NCBI GenBank assembly: GCA_003024785.1
Contig: PUQB01000577.1
Coordinates: 2,501-66,500 of the forward strand
Direction of reading: 5' to 3'
DNA length: 64,000 nt
Source of the DNA: Selaginella tamariscina
Lineage: Eukaryota > Streptophyta > Lycopodiopsida > Selaginellales > Selaginellaceae
The translations under genes and the position numbers were made by a program. The notes below the pieces were generated by a model. It saw only the letters and a program-made list of their open reading frames with translations, had not been told where the DNA came from and did no database searches. Shown piece after piece: positions 55,021 through 64,000 of the stretch. How positions within the stretch are numbered: position 1 is the first letter of the stretch; the number at the start of each line of letters is the position of its first letter.

Positions 55021-55191
55021 GTTGTTATAAATAACATATATATAATTAATTAATTGTATTATTTCCTTAAAATATTTTATTCTAATATTCACATTTGCTT
55101 ATTGTTATATAATATGAAGTTTTTTAAATAATTTTTATTTCATTATGTTTATAACAGCTATAATTATGCTAAAATTATAATTATTAAGCGC
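55021..55191. other. AT-rich spacer before the gypsy element
   Basis: No coding signal. The last bases (…ttaagcgc) provide the left GCGC of the gypsy target-site duplication. Confidence 0.5.
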
Positions 55192-55351
55192 TGTAAGATC
55201 CACGTGTACGGCTGCATGTGCACATACTATTATTAGCGTAATGGATTTTGATAGCCGTCGGATTGGATTCAATCTGGACACTCGCTCTTGTATATAAGTT
55301 AGGGTTTCTGAACTAATGGATATACACATTTCTATATTCCGAGCTCTCACA
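55192..55351 (+). repeat. Gypsy 5' LTR
   Basis: 160 bp. It contains 'ttgtatataagttagggttt' at about 55288-55307, where TATATAA is a likely TATA box, followed by the presumptive transcript start. Confidence 0.92.
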
Positions 55352-55538
55352 TTGGTGGAGGTGAGGGGCACCTCTAATTGTCCCTACGGAGTGCTCGGAT
55401 TTGTATCTTTTTTCTCTGTCTTCTTAGGTCTAGCTTTTCCATTGTCTAGATCTATTCCTTTCTTGTGGATTTTGTCTCTTCTTCATCCATGAATCCACAA
55501 CAGACAAATCCCTTGTCTGTGGAGCAGTTACTCATGCA

Positions 55539-56423
55539 GTGTTGGATGCCATGCGTGTGCAATTGAACAATCATTCTCAGTTGATGGCAGCATTCACAGG
55601 CCAGGGTACTCCTCCTACGCATGTTGCAAACCCCCGTGTCCGACCGGATTTCTTTCGCGGAAATCCTGGAGATGATGTGTACCATTGGTTTGACCACTTC
55701 ACTGTGGTTGCCACATATCATTCGTGGGACGGTGCTCAGTGTTTGCGCGAGTTTCCTACTTGTCTTCAAGGGACGGCGTTGCAGTGGTACAATGGTCTGG
55801 ACGTTGCAACTCGTGGCGATTGGAATATTCTTCCAGAGATCTTCAAACGTGCATTTGGGCATGCGGACGACTGTGATGATGCTTTTCAGCAGTTGCATCG
55901 TATTCGTCAGGAGCCGTCTGAGTCGGTGATGCAGTTTGGTGTTCGCTTTCGAAGCCTTTTGCTGCGTGCAGAACCTAACATGTCGGAACGCATCAAGTTA
56001 GGTATGTTGTGGCCAGCACTTCGTCAAGACCTTGTGGGGCTTGTGCATGCACTAGCTCCAGTGACTCTTGACGATGCTTTGAGGCTGGCACAACGATATG
56101 AGTCGTCACCTCTCCCACTTGTGCCTTCACGTGCTCTTGTTCCACTCCATGTTGGGGATGGACCTGCTCCGATGGAGGTTGAGGCTGTTGCCGCTCGTGT
56201 ACCAGCACAAGGTGGGGCCCGTGGACGAGGACGTGGACGTGCAGTTCGTTGTTGGGCATGTGATGAGGTTGGACACACGTATCGGCGCTGTCAACGGTTT
56301 CCCGATTGGCGTCCCCCATTTCCAGGATGGAGGCCATGGCGGCAACAACGTCCGGTTGGTGCTGCTGCAGTGGAAGGTTGTGATGCGGTGGATCTTCCGG
56401 GAAACGACGAATCGCACGAGTAG
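55539..56423 (+). CDS. Gypsy Gag (capsid and zinc knuckle)
   Basis: 294 codons from the ATG at 55539. A retrotransposon gag domain is shown by 'VYHWFDHFTVVATYHSWD', 'LQGTALQWYNGL', 'AFQQLHRIRQEPSESVMQFG' and 'LVHALAPVTLDDALRLAQRY'. An Arg/Gly-rich segment follows ('GGARGRGRGRAVR') and then a CCHC knuckle 'CWACDEVGHTYRRC'. An earlier ATG at 55489 opens another frame ('MNPQQTNPLSVEQ') that meets this one after a one-base shift, so the true start may be upstream. It overlaps no pol frame; pol begins about 27 bases after the stop. Confidence 0.88.
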   Translation: MLDAMRVQLNNHSQLMAAFTGQGTPPTHVANPRVRPDFFRGNPGDDVYHWFDHFTVVATYHSWDGAQCLREFPTCLQGTALQWYNGLDVATRGDWNILPEIFKRAFGHADDCDDAFQQLHRIRQEPSESVMQFGVRFRSLLLRAEPNMSERIKLGMLWPALRQDLVGLVHALAPVTLDDALRLAQRYESSPLPLVPSRALVPLHVGDGPAPMEVEAVAARVPAQGGARGRGRGRAVRCWACDEVGHTYRRCQRFPDWRPPFPGWRPWRQQRPVGAAAVEGCDAVDLPGNDESHE

Positions 56424-56449
56424 AGGAGGGTCCTCGTGCGAATAAATTA

Positions 56450-59400
56450 GTGACCCCTCCATCTTTCTTTCGGGAGTATCATCAAGGGGTTCACTCGGCA
56501 CCAAATCATCCGGTTTTCACTTTTCAAGCTCGTTTCAATCGCACACCTCATCCTGTTTTCCTTTCAGTGTTGGTGGATACAGGTTCAAGTTTGTCCTCTG
56601 TTTCTCAATCTGTTGCTACACGTTGCAGCCTTCATTTGCGTCGTGCGGTAGAACCAGTCTTCATTCTGTACGGCAACGGACATACTCATGCTTGTTCGCG
56701 GGATGAAGTGGACATTGTTGTTCGTGTGGATGATTGTGAGCTCGAGCTTCAATCTTTGCGGGTGGTGCCGAGTCAAGCTTTTCACCTTATTCTTGGTATG
56801 GATTGGTTAACTCGCAATCATGCCAAGTGTGACTTTGAAAAGTCTCCCCCTTGTTTGACTCTCCCTCGTCTTTCTTCCATTCCTCTTACTTCTATTCCAC
56901 TTCGTCCATCTGCTTCCACCTCTGCTTCCATCACTTTTGTCTCACCCTTATTTCCAACCATTTTCCCTTCATGCTCTTCCTTTTCTTCTTTGGATCCATC
57001 AGATGATCGTCGTGCTGTAGTTGTTGATCAACTCAAGAAGGAGTATGCTGATCTTTTCAACTTCGACTTGTCATCTGGGGCCAAGATTGCGACACGCCAC
57101 CCTATTCCAACTGGAGAAGCTAGGCCAATCAAGGTACCTGTTCGGCGTCGATCACCAAAGGAGCTCAAGATCTTACGAGCGAATGTCAAAGAGATGTTGG
57201 AGAAGGGTGTTATCCGGAAGTCTCGAAGTCCTTGGGCGTGCGAACCTCACCTTGTGACGAAGCCTGATGGGAGCGTTCGATTCTGCATTGATTATCGCCC
57301 GTTAAATGAGGTAACCGTCTCAGATGTGTACCCACTTCCTCATACTGCAGACCTTTTGGATCGACTGGGGCGGAGCCGTTGGTTCACCAAGTTAGATCTC
57401 GCATCTGGATATTGGCAAGTTCCGATGGCTGACATGGACATTCCCAAGACTGCTTTTCGAACACCATTTGGCCTGTACGAGTTCCTGGTGATGCCTTTCG
57501 GTTTGAGCAATGCTCCAGCAACTTTCCAGCGTATGATGGATGAGGTTCTTTGCGACATGCCGGAGGTGACTGCTGATTTCATCGATGATGTTTTGATCCA
57601 TTCGATGGAACGTGGGAGGAGCATGTCGGTGATGTACGTAAGGTTTTGGATCGACTGCGGGAAGTTGGTTTGAAGTTGAAGCCATCTAAGTGTGTATTTG
57701 GATCAAAGGACACCACTTATCTGGGTTATCGCATTTCACGTGAAGGTTTGCAAGTCGATCCTGACAAACTAGTTGCAGTTTTGAAGTTCCCTACGCCGAA
57801 GTGTGTGAATGATGTGCAACGCTTTCTTGGCAAGGTACAATATCTGGGTCGTTTTGTGGATCATCTTTCAGATCGTACTGCACCGTTGCGCGCGTTGTTG
57901 AAATCGTCAATGACTTCTTTTGTTTGGTCTAAGGATTGCAAGCAGGCATTTGCAGATCTCAAAGAGTTGTTGACGACTCCTCCAGTTTTGGCGTACCCGG
58001 ATTACACTCGTCCTTTCATCTTGCGTGTAGATGCTTCTGACATCGGCCTCGGGGGTGTATTGATGCAGGAGAGTACAAGTGTTCCTGGCCAACGACATCC
58101 CATTGCATACATCAGCCGTACATTGCAGCCAGCAGAGGTGAATTACTCCACAACTGAAAAGGAGTGTCTAGCAGCAGTTTGGGGTTTTGAGAAGCTCCAT
58201 GCCTACTTGCATGGTTCGCGGACGTTGTTGGAAGGTGATCATGCAGCAGTCACTTCGTTGTTGAAGCGAAAGAATTTGATTGGGCGTACTGCTCGGTGGG
58301 CCTTGAAACTTCAAATTTACGACTTTGAAGTTGTTCATCGTCCAGGGAGTTCCATGGCTGATGCTGATGCTCTTTCTCGGGCTCCTCTTCCACCTTCTCT
58401 CTCTTCTGTTGCCCCAGAGGAACCAGTTGTTCCAGCTTCAGTGGACTTTTTGGATGAAGATTCCGTACCATCAGCAGTTGCTGTGCTTGACGTTCAGTGT
58501 CCGCAGAATGCAGAGTTAGATTTGCCGTCTTTGGATGAGGTTCGGGAAGCTCAAAAGGTTGAGCCGTGGATTCGAAGGCTTCGTGATGGGTTTGAGAATC
58601 CTGCATCACTTGCTGATGACTTGCCTTTCAGGCATTTACATTCACAGTATCGCCTTCAGGATGACCTTCTTTATTTTGTGGGGACTGATCCAGATGATCC
58701 TTTGCGGTTGGTGGTACCTTCAATCTTCATTCCACGCTTCCTCCATGCTTACCATGACTCTCCTATTCTTGGCGGGCACATGGGACATCGTCGGGTGATG
58801 GAGAAGCTGCGCAGATCTTTCTATTGGCCGGAGTTGCGAGGAGATGTGATTCGGTATGTGCGTAGTTGTGTGTGGTGCCAAGCTCGCAATACTCCCCCAT
58901 GTGCTTCGGAAGGACGGTTGGAGTCAATTGCAGTTTCTCGTCCGTTTGAATTGGTGGCATTTGATTTGATGGGACCTTTTCCGCGGTCAACTGCTGGTAA
59001 CGAGTACGTTATTATTGCTTCTGATTACCTAACTCGTTGGGTAGAAGTTGGTGCTCTTGCTAGTGCGACTGCTTCTGCTGTTGGTCAGTTTCTCCTGAAT
59101 CGGGTCGTGTTTCAGCATTCTTGTCCGGAGCGAATTCTCTCGGATAATGGTCCCGCATTTATGGCTGAGGCATTTCATGTTTTGACATCTCGATTAGGGA
59201 TACGCCACACTTTCACAAGTGCTTATCATCCTCAGACAGATGGTTTAGTGGAACGGCTTGTTAGAACCTTCAAGGGGATGATCGCAAAGTATGTGAACTT
59301 TCAACATTCAGATTGGGATGGTTATCTGCCGTCTCTCCGATATGCTTATGTCACTGGAGTTCAAAGTTCCATTGGTACTTCTCCATATAAGCTTTTGTAT

Positions 59401-59774
59401 GGTCATGACCCGGTGTTGCCAACGGAGTTGGGTTTGCCGTCTCGGTTACCGCGAGAGCTGATGCTAGGTCATGGGATCGGTATCTGACAAGCATCCTTCC
59501 ATTGGTTCGTGCGGAGTCAGCAGAACACTTGGGCCGCGTACAAGTAGGACAACAACAACGGTACAACTCGCATCATCGTCCTCCTGCGGAGTACAAGGTT
59601 GATGAACTGGTGTTGGTTCGTTTTCCCAAGCTTACGGTACGTGGTTTAGCTAAGAGTCTCCTTCCTCAATGGAAAGGACCGTATCGAGTGTTACGGCAAG
59701 TAGGACCACAGGTTTATGAGGTTCGGCACGACATTCAACCCGATCCTCCGGAATTGTACATGTACAACGGTTGA
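56450..59774 (+). pseudogene. Gypsy Pol (protease, RT, RNase H, integrase), two frameshifts
   Basis: 56450-57640: aspartic protease with 'VLVDTGSSLSSVSQSV' and 'LILGMDWL', then reverse transcriptase with 'GVIRKSRSPWACEPHLVTKP', 'RFCIDYRPLNEVTV', 'FTKLDLASGYWQVPM', 'LVMPFGLSNAPATFQRMMD' and the catalytic box 'ADFIDDVLI' (FIDD in place of YVDD). A frame change near 57640 leads to 57646-59487: RT connection, RNase H ('LRVDASDIGLGGVLMQ', 'NYSTTEKECLAAVWGFEK'), a zinc-binding HHCC ('HMGHRRVMEKLRRSFYWPEL', 'CVWCQ') and integrase core ('ELVAFDLMGPFPR', 'RILSDNGPAFMAEAF', 'TDGLVERLVRTFKGM') with all three acids. A second change near 59487 leads to 59502-59774, ending in a beta-barrel-like tail ('LLPQWKGPYRVLRQVGPQVY'). 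Confidence 0.92.
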
Positions 59775-59904
59775 AGCATTTTGTGCAACGGGAACAAGTT
59801 GTGCCGCCTATAGATCCACCAGTGCCTCCTCCTGATGTTCCTCCAGATCCGGGCCCGTCTACAAGAGAACCTAACCAACTTACACCTTTCCGAGAGGAGG
59901 GGGA

Positions 59905-60065
59905 TGTAAGATCCACGTGTACGGCTGCATGTGAACATACTATTATTAGCGTAGTGGATTTTGATAGCCGTAGGATTGGATTCAATCTGGACCACTCGCT
60001 CTTGTATATAAGTTAGGGTTTCTGAACTAATGGATATACACATTTCTATATTCCGAGCTCTCACA
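59905..60065 (+). repeat. Gypsy 3' LTR
   Basis: 161 bp, nearly identical to 55192-55351. Differences include gtgaac against gtgcac, tagtgg against taatgg, gtagga against gtcgga, and one inserted C in ggaccactcg. Confidence 0.92.
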
Positions 60066-60069
60066 GCGC

Positions 60070-62276
60070 AAAATTTTAAGATTAAATTATAGGAATATTT
60101 TATATTGGTGCAAAGATTCCAATACTAAGGCAAGTTGCAGAATCATTAGAAGGTGTGTTATTAGAGAAAATAGTTAACATGAAAGTGGTGACACGTTGGA
60201 AGGACATCCGGGCCATTTAATCACCTGCAGCAACAATGTGCCAACCAGGCATCAAACAATTAGAATTCCGGGCAGGCATCAGGTTTTGTCCCTTGCTGAA
60301 AAGGTTTGTCACTTTCGAAAAGTCTTTAATAATTGTAAGATCCATTAGTCCATTTTCTATTATATAGTGATATGAACACCCACATTTAATTAGCATCAAA
60401 GTAAATTCTATTTTATACATATACTGGATTCCTCAACTTTCTTCATAGAAAGCGTAACTTGTCAACCATGGATCCATCACTAGCTCCGGGATGGTGCCCA
60501 TTTATATATATATATCACCTAAAAAACCCATATACACATACATACATGCACATTGGGACTATTAATAAAATATTCTTTGAATATTTTGTATGGCTGCCGT
60601 GCAACATGCGTACGGAATCACGCGCACATTAGTCGCTCTCTATATAGACATGCTTCTGTTATGTCAAGAAACAATGTGTGTGCGTGTGCATGTGTGCGCG
60701 GTCTGTATATATATGACGCATTAATTTTGTCTATGTATATGAATACCCGTATAATTTTATAACAAATATTAATTTCTCAAAAACAATATCGTAAAGCTTG
60801 GGAATAACCTCATTATTATTCTAAGCGCAAGTTAAGCCTTAAGTACGGCAATCTGCAGTGCATGTACCATATAATAAAATAACAAATAAAAAATAAAAAT
60901 AATATATATATATATAATGTTGACCCAGTTGGTGTGAGGTATGCTTTAGCAATGGCTTCAGAAATTATTATGGCTTCAAGAGATCCGTATGGGGTTCCCA
61001 TGGCGCAGGTAATGCACTCATATTTATGTATATAAATTCATATATATAGAAATCACACACATAGGCATAAACAACACCCATTTTATTCTAATGCTCTTTT
61101 TTTTATTTGATTTTGTTTAATGCAACAAAACTTTCACTCACTGGAGGTAAAGATAATTTTAGTTAAGGATGATGTGACATAGCTCGTTACATGAGGTTTT
61201 ACAACTACGCACACGATGTTATGGCACGTGTGTATCTTGCTCGGCTTTGTTTTATCCTTTATAGAGAGCATGAGAAGTTGAATGTGCATCTTCCAAGATA
61301 TTCATGTGCTAAGGATCTTTATGACTTTGGCACATAAGTGGACACATGTACATAAATTTTATAAATTTGGACCATAATAAATCTAGAAAAAGCAAAACAA
61401 AGCATCTTTACAACTATTACATATATGACAAGGTTTCTATTTATATAATACTAATTAATTATATACAGCAAACACTTAAAACATAATTGACACACCCTTA
61501 GAGAGAAATGTGTTAACTTCATATTTTCCGGTCTGGCAGTGCCGGCTTGTGAATAGGTATCGAGAACCATGAATAGTATGCAAGCAAACACATAATACAT
61601 ATGCATGAAAGGCGTGTAATTGTGATTGGAGTATGTTCTTTCATTTTGAAACTTGTCATATGAACATGTAGAGATCGTGACACTAAATGTTTCATGTAAA
61701 CTTTGTCATTGTAAGACAAATGAAATACCTACTCTAAACAAACTCGTCTTTCATCAAATTGTTAAACTTAACATTTTTGTTTGCCTCGTAACAAGTCAAA
61801 CATTGTGGCTTTTCACTATAAAGCTACCCATAGACTTTTCACTTTCATATTCACTTTATGAATGTGACTTCTATTGAGAGTTATTGTAATGATTTATGTT
61901 GTGTTATCATTTTGTGACTTTTTGAGTTAGTTTAGGTAATGATTATGTTGAGTGGAGAGTTTACATGTAGCCAAGTTACTTTCAAAGTGGCTTTAAATAT
62001 AAGAAGTTTCATATGTAATAATATGACTTAAGAAGTATGTTTTAAAAGTGGTTTTTGAAAGTAAAAATTATATTGTTCATGAATTCATTGTGGTTTATAA
62101 TAGTGTTATATATTAATGGTTTCCAAAGCAGTACATGCATTTGTCATACAAATTGAAAAATACTAGTGGACTACTATTGTATTTTGCCTAATGCCACTGT
62201 CATTGTATAGAACCTCTTTTTCTCAAACCTGGCAACGAATTTTGAGTAGATTGCCTGAAAGAGCCCGGATGATTAC
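60070..62276. other. Gene-poor region with repeat remnants and orphan exon-like pieces
   Basis: 60108-60251 repeats 45632-45782. At 60565-60625 a GC-rich scrap ('ttttgtatggctgccgtgcaac', then 'gcgtacggaatcacgcgc') resembles the ends of the composite element at 37.2 and 45.5 kb. An exon-like stretch at 60925-61007 reads 'VDPVGVRYALAMASEIIMAS' and 'RDPYGVPMAQ', ending at a good donor (cag/gtaatg). 61165-61338 reads 'RYMRFYNYAHDVMARVYLAR' and continues open. Neither is recognised, and no complete gene can be built. Confidence 0.45.
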
Positions 62277-62705
62277 ATGATGAAGGGCTTTCAATATCTT
62301 ATGGAAGCTACAATAACAAACACCTTTGACCTAGCTCTCCTATTGTGTGCATTAACAAATGACTTCACTCTCATTAAATTGAGTTTTGGAACCAGTTGTT
62401 ACAGAAAAATAAAAGCTAAAACCTTTAATTACTCAATGTCAAGCTCTTTCACTTTTTCTTCTCAATCATCATGCAATTCAAAATCAAAATCAAATTATAC
62501 TCTAGTTATAAATGAAGTAAAAGTAATCATTACTTTAAAGTTATTTTTAAAGTTTATATTTTTAGTGACCTCCTCATGTGCAAACATTTTAAAAACAACA
62601 ATTAATAAAATAGAACAATATGTTAAAATTATGCTATATGAAGCTCATGAAAACTCACATCTTCAGATCATCATCGTTGTTATGCTCAACCTCATCCTAA
62701 TGTGA
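62277..62705 (+). CDS. Hypothetical ORF, doubtful
   Basis: 142 codons in AT-rich sequence, rich in Ser, Lys, Ile and Leu, with a hydrophobic stretch ('LKLFLKFIFLVTSSCANIL'). No domain is recognised. The composition matches the surrounding non-coding DNA and no splice or promoter context supports it. It may be a chance ORF. Confidence 0.2.
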   Translation: MMKGFQYLMEATITNTFDLALLLCALTNDFTLIKLSFGTSCYRKIKAKTFNYSMSSSFTFSSQSSCNSKSKSNYTLVINEVKVIITLKLFLKFIFLVTSSCANILKTTINKIEQYVKIMLYEAHENSHLQIIIVVMLNLILM

Positions 62706-62984
62706 AGAAATATTTTAAGTTAAACAAGTGCAAAGAACAACACAAGTTGCAAGCTTACCTCATCATTACTATAATTGATAGCTTTGTTTGTCTCCTTCAA
62801 TGAGTCATTATTTTCACTAGACTCTTGTTTCAAAGTGCTATGTGAATATACATTCAAAACTTGAAATCACTTTAGCATTATCTTACATTGGAATGTCCTT
62901 AGGCTTATTTTCTTGTACGCAGGTGGGACTATCACCACTGCTTTTAGTCGTTCATGTCTAACTAGAATAATGGTGTGGGTTCAT
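62706..62984. other. Spacer before LYK fragment 3
   Basis: AT-rich sequence with no gene recognised. Confidence 0.4.
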
Positions 62985-63482
62985 CAAGATGTGTATGCAT
63001 TTGGAGTTGTGCTTTTTGAACTTGTTACTAGGAGGGAAACAATCATGAGGAACAAGCAGCATGTTCCAAGCACTCCAAAACAATGATCTCTCATCTCCAT
63101 GGTATAACTAATTTTGTTTAATTATAATGATCTAATCTAATCTAATCTATCGTGCAAATGTTTTCTACATTGAGAAACTCTACACCAACATGCATTAATA
63201 AGCTCATAGAAGTAGCTAACCCTTGTTGGATAACACATATCCTAGTGATTGCATGTACATGGTAAGTATATGTCACAATGCATGCATGCATGCACACAAT
63301 AGAGCTCAGTTGGGTTGATTCATGTAGATGGCAGTTATAGGCCAAGAAAAGATCCTATATTGAGGCTTGATATGAAACAAGTGGTATTGATGTTGTCTCA
63401 AATTCTATTCAACTCCATTGAATGGGAAGAAACACTAACCAGGAATAGTCAAGTGTTCAGTGGAATAGTAGAAGGAAAATAA
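62985..63482 (+). pseudogene. LYK fragment (copy 3), 3' end only
   Basis: It starts abruptly at 'gatgtgtatgcatttggagttg', equivalent to 36338 in copy 1. It carries the last kinase exons and their introns ('[16 protein letters not shown]', 'LVIACTW', '[17 protein letters not shown]') to a stop near 63481. It has more substitutions than copy 2 and a deletion of 'CVEE' near 63343, so it is the older duplicate. It cannot encode a kinase. Confidence 0.85.
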
Positions 63483-63639
63483 AGTATTGTGTACATAAGA
63501 ATGTAGTATATATGGTGTCAGGGGCCTAGTGCTAAAAAGAGTTACTATATCCCTCGATAAAGGAGGAGATATTCATCCCTTATGATAAGGTCCATGTTAG
63601 CAGTTAAAACGTTGGATTTTAACTCCAAAAACTTGAGTT
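63483..63639. other. Short spacer after LYK fragment 3
   Basis: The first bases continue the LYK 3' flank ('aaagtattgtgtacat'), then the sequence becomes unrelated ('ggtgtcaggggcctagtgct'). This marks the duplication breakpoint near 63515. Confidence 0.5.
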
Positions 63640-64000
63640 CAATTTTCAATGGATATTTGTGTTTTCCAACCAAAGGCAATATGCAATTAATATCATGACA
63701 TGTCCAATTATTTCATGAAAAATTAAAAGGCACATCCAAACTATTCCATAAAAACTTAAAAGGCAATATGCAACGATTACCATAACGTCCAAACTATTCC
63801 ATGAAAAATTAAAATGCAACATTACCGTGACACATCCAAACGATTTCATAAAAATTAAAATGAATATGTAACAATGAGTGTGACTAAATTAAAATGAATA
63901 TGTAACAATGAATGTGACTAAATAAAAATGAATATGTAACAATGAGTGACAATATGCAACGATTACCATGACACGTCCAAACTATTCCATGAAAAATTAA
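63640..64000. repeat. Tandem repeats, ~60-bp and ~36-bp units
   Basis: A ~60-70-bp unit containing 'tccaaactattccat(g/a)aaaa' and 'ttaaaa(g/t)gcaa(tat)' recurs from 63690 to 63850 and again at 63945-64000. Between them (63851-63947) a ~36-bp unit 'aaaatgaatatgtaacaatg' + 'a(g/a)tgtgactaaa' is repeated three times. The array reaches the end of the window and may continue. Confidence 0.8.

Larger units (their letters stand above)
55192..60065 (+). mobile_element. Ty3/gypsy LTR retrotransposon, near full length
   Basis: The LTRs (TGTAAGATCC...CTCACA) are 55192-55351 and 59905-60065. They differ by only about four changes over 160 bp, so the insertion is young. Flanking GCGC on both sides (55188-55191 and 60066-60069) is the apparent target-site duplication. 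A purine tract (gagaggaggggga) immediately precedes the right LTR. The region after the left LTR begins TTGGTGGAGG, a possible primer site whose tRNA I cannot name. Gag, protease, reverse transcriptase, RNase H and integrase are all present in that order. Frame breaks occur near 55530, 56430, 57640 and 59487. No chromodomain was seen after the integrase. It interrupts AT-rich intergenic DNA, not a gene. Confidence 0.95.

Noticed and set aside
59771-60016. Plus-strand ORF reading across the gypsy 3' end into the LTR
   Set aside because: The proline-rich peptide lies after the integrase end and runs into the LTR; no domain supports a separate gene.

Overview
The window is nuclear DNA of a land plant. 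It holds a plastid lycopene epsilon-cyclase gene, a Ycf3-interacting protein 1 (Y3IP1) gene, a VAN3/AGD3-type ARF-GAP, several receptor-like kinases and a long PLS-type PPR gene, all with short GT-AG exons in AT-rich DNA. The PPR style (many 'AYAQNGH...MPERNVVSWNAM' units), the intron microsatellites and the transposon types suggest a seed-free vascular plant, perhaps a lycophyte. That placement is an inference. No plastid, mitochondrial or bacterial segment and no tRNA or rRNA was recognised.

Layout. 1-2.4 kb: an AT-rich ~318-bp tandem repeat, then 20 palindromic sites centred on GATTAATC at a ~43-bp step. 2.5-6.5 kb: a decayed DUF7869-like transposase-type gene and an unidentified fragment with an RG-rich tail. 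6.5-12.9 kb: gene-poor, with a degenerate ~55-bp repeat. 12.9-31.8 kb: the gene-rich core, with a broken lycopene epsilon-cyclase, a broken G-type lectin receptor kinase, an intact 20-exon AGD3-like ARF-GAP, Y3IP1, a PPR gene and a small secreted lipid-transfer-like protein. 34.2-36.8 kb: a LYK3-like LysM receptor kinase. 37.2-45.6 kb: a candidate composite DNA transposon. It has a MULE-type transposase with a GCM-like zinc domain and SWIM finger on the minus strand. Head-to-head with it lies a multi-exon ParB-like/beta-class DNA methyltransferase gene. Both are enclosed by related inverted ends. 45.8-52.3 kb: a second, truncated LYK copy split by a Ty1/copia element (LTRs, target-site duplication and tRNA-Met-type PBS visible). 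52.5-54.6 kb: a PPR relic and a truncated LRR-VIII-2-like kinase. 55.2-60.1 kb: a young Ty3/gypsy element. 60-64 kb: a third LYK fragment and short repeats.

System view. The host genes are individual housekeeping, signalling and plastid genes with no obvious joint pathway. The most distinctive object is the 37.2-45.6 kb element, which pairs a transposase with a nuclear-looking ParB/methyltransferase protein. Such a protein could modify the element's own or the host's DNA, but that role is inferred. The GATTAATC array next to the DUF7869-like relic is the second most distinctive object and could be a transposase-binding subterminal array. Many host genes carry frameshifts, while the AGD3-like gene has none over about 2.4 kb of coding sequence. 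Local pseudogenisation therefore looks likelier than uniformly poor sequence, although some indels lie in homopolymers.
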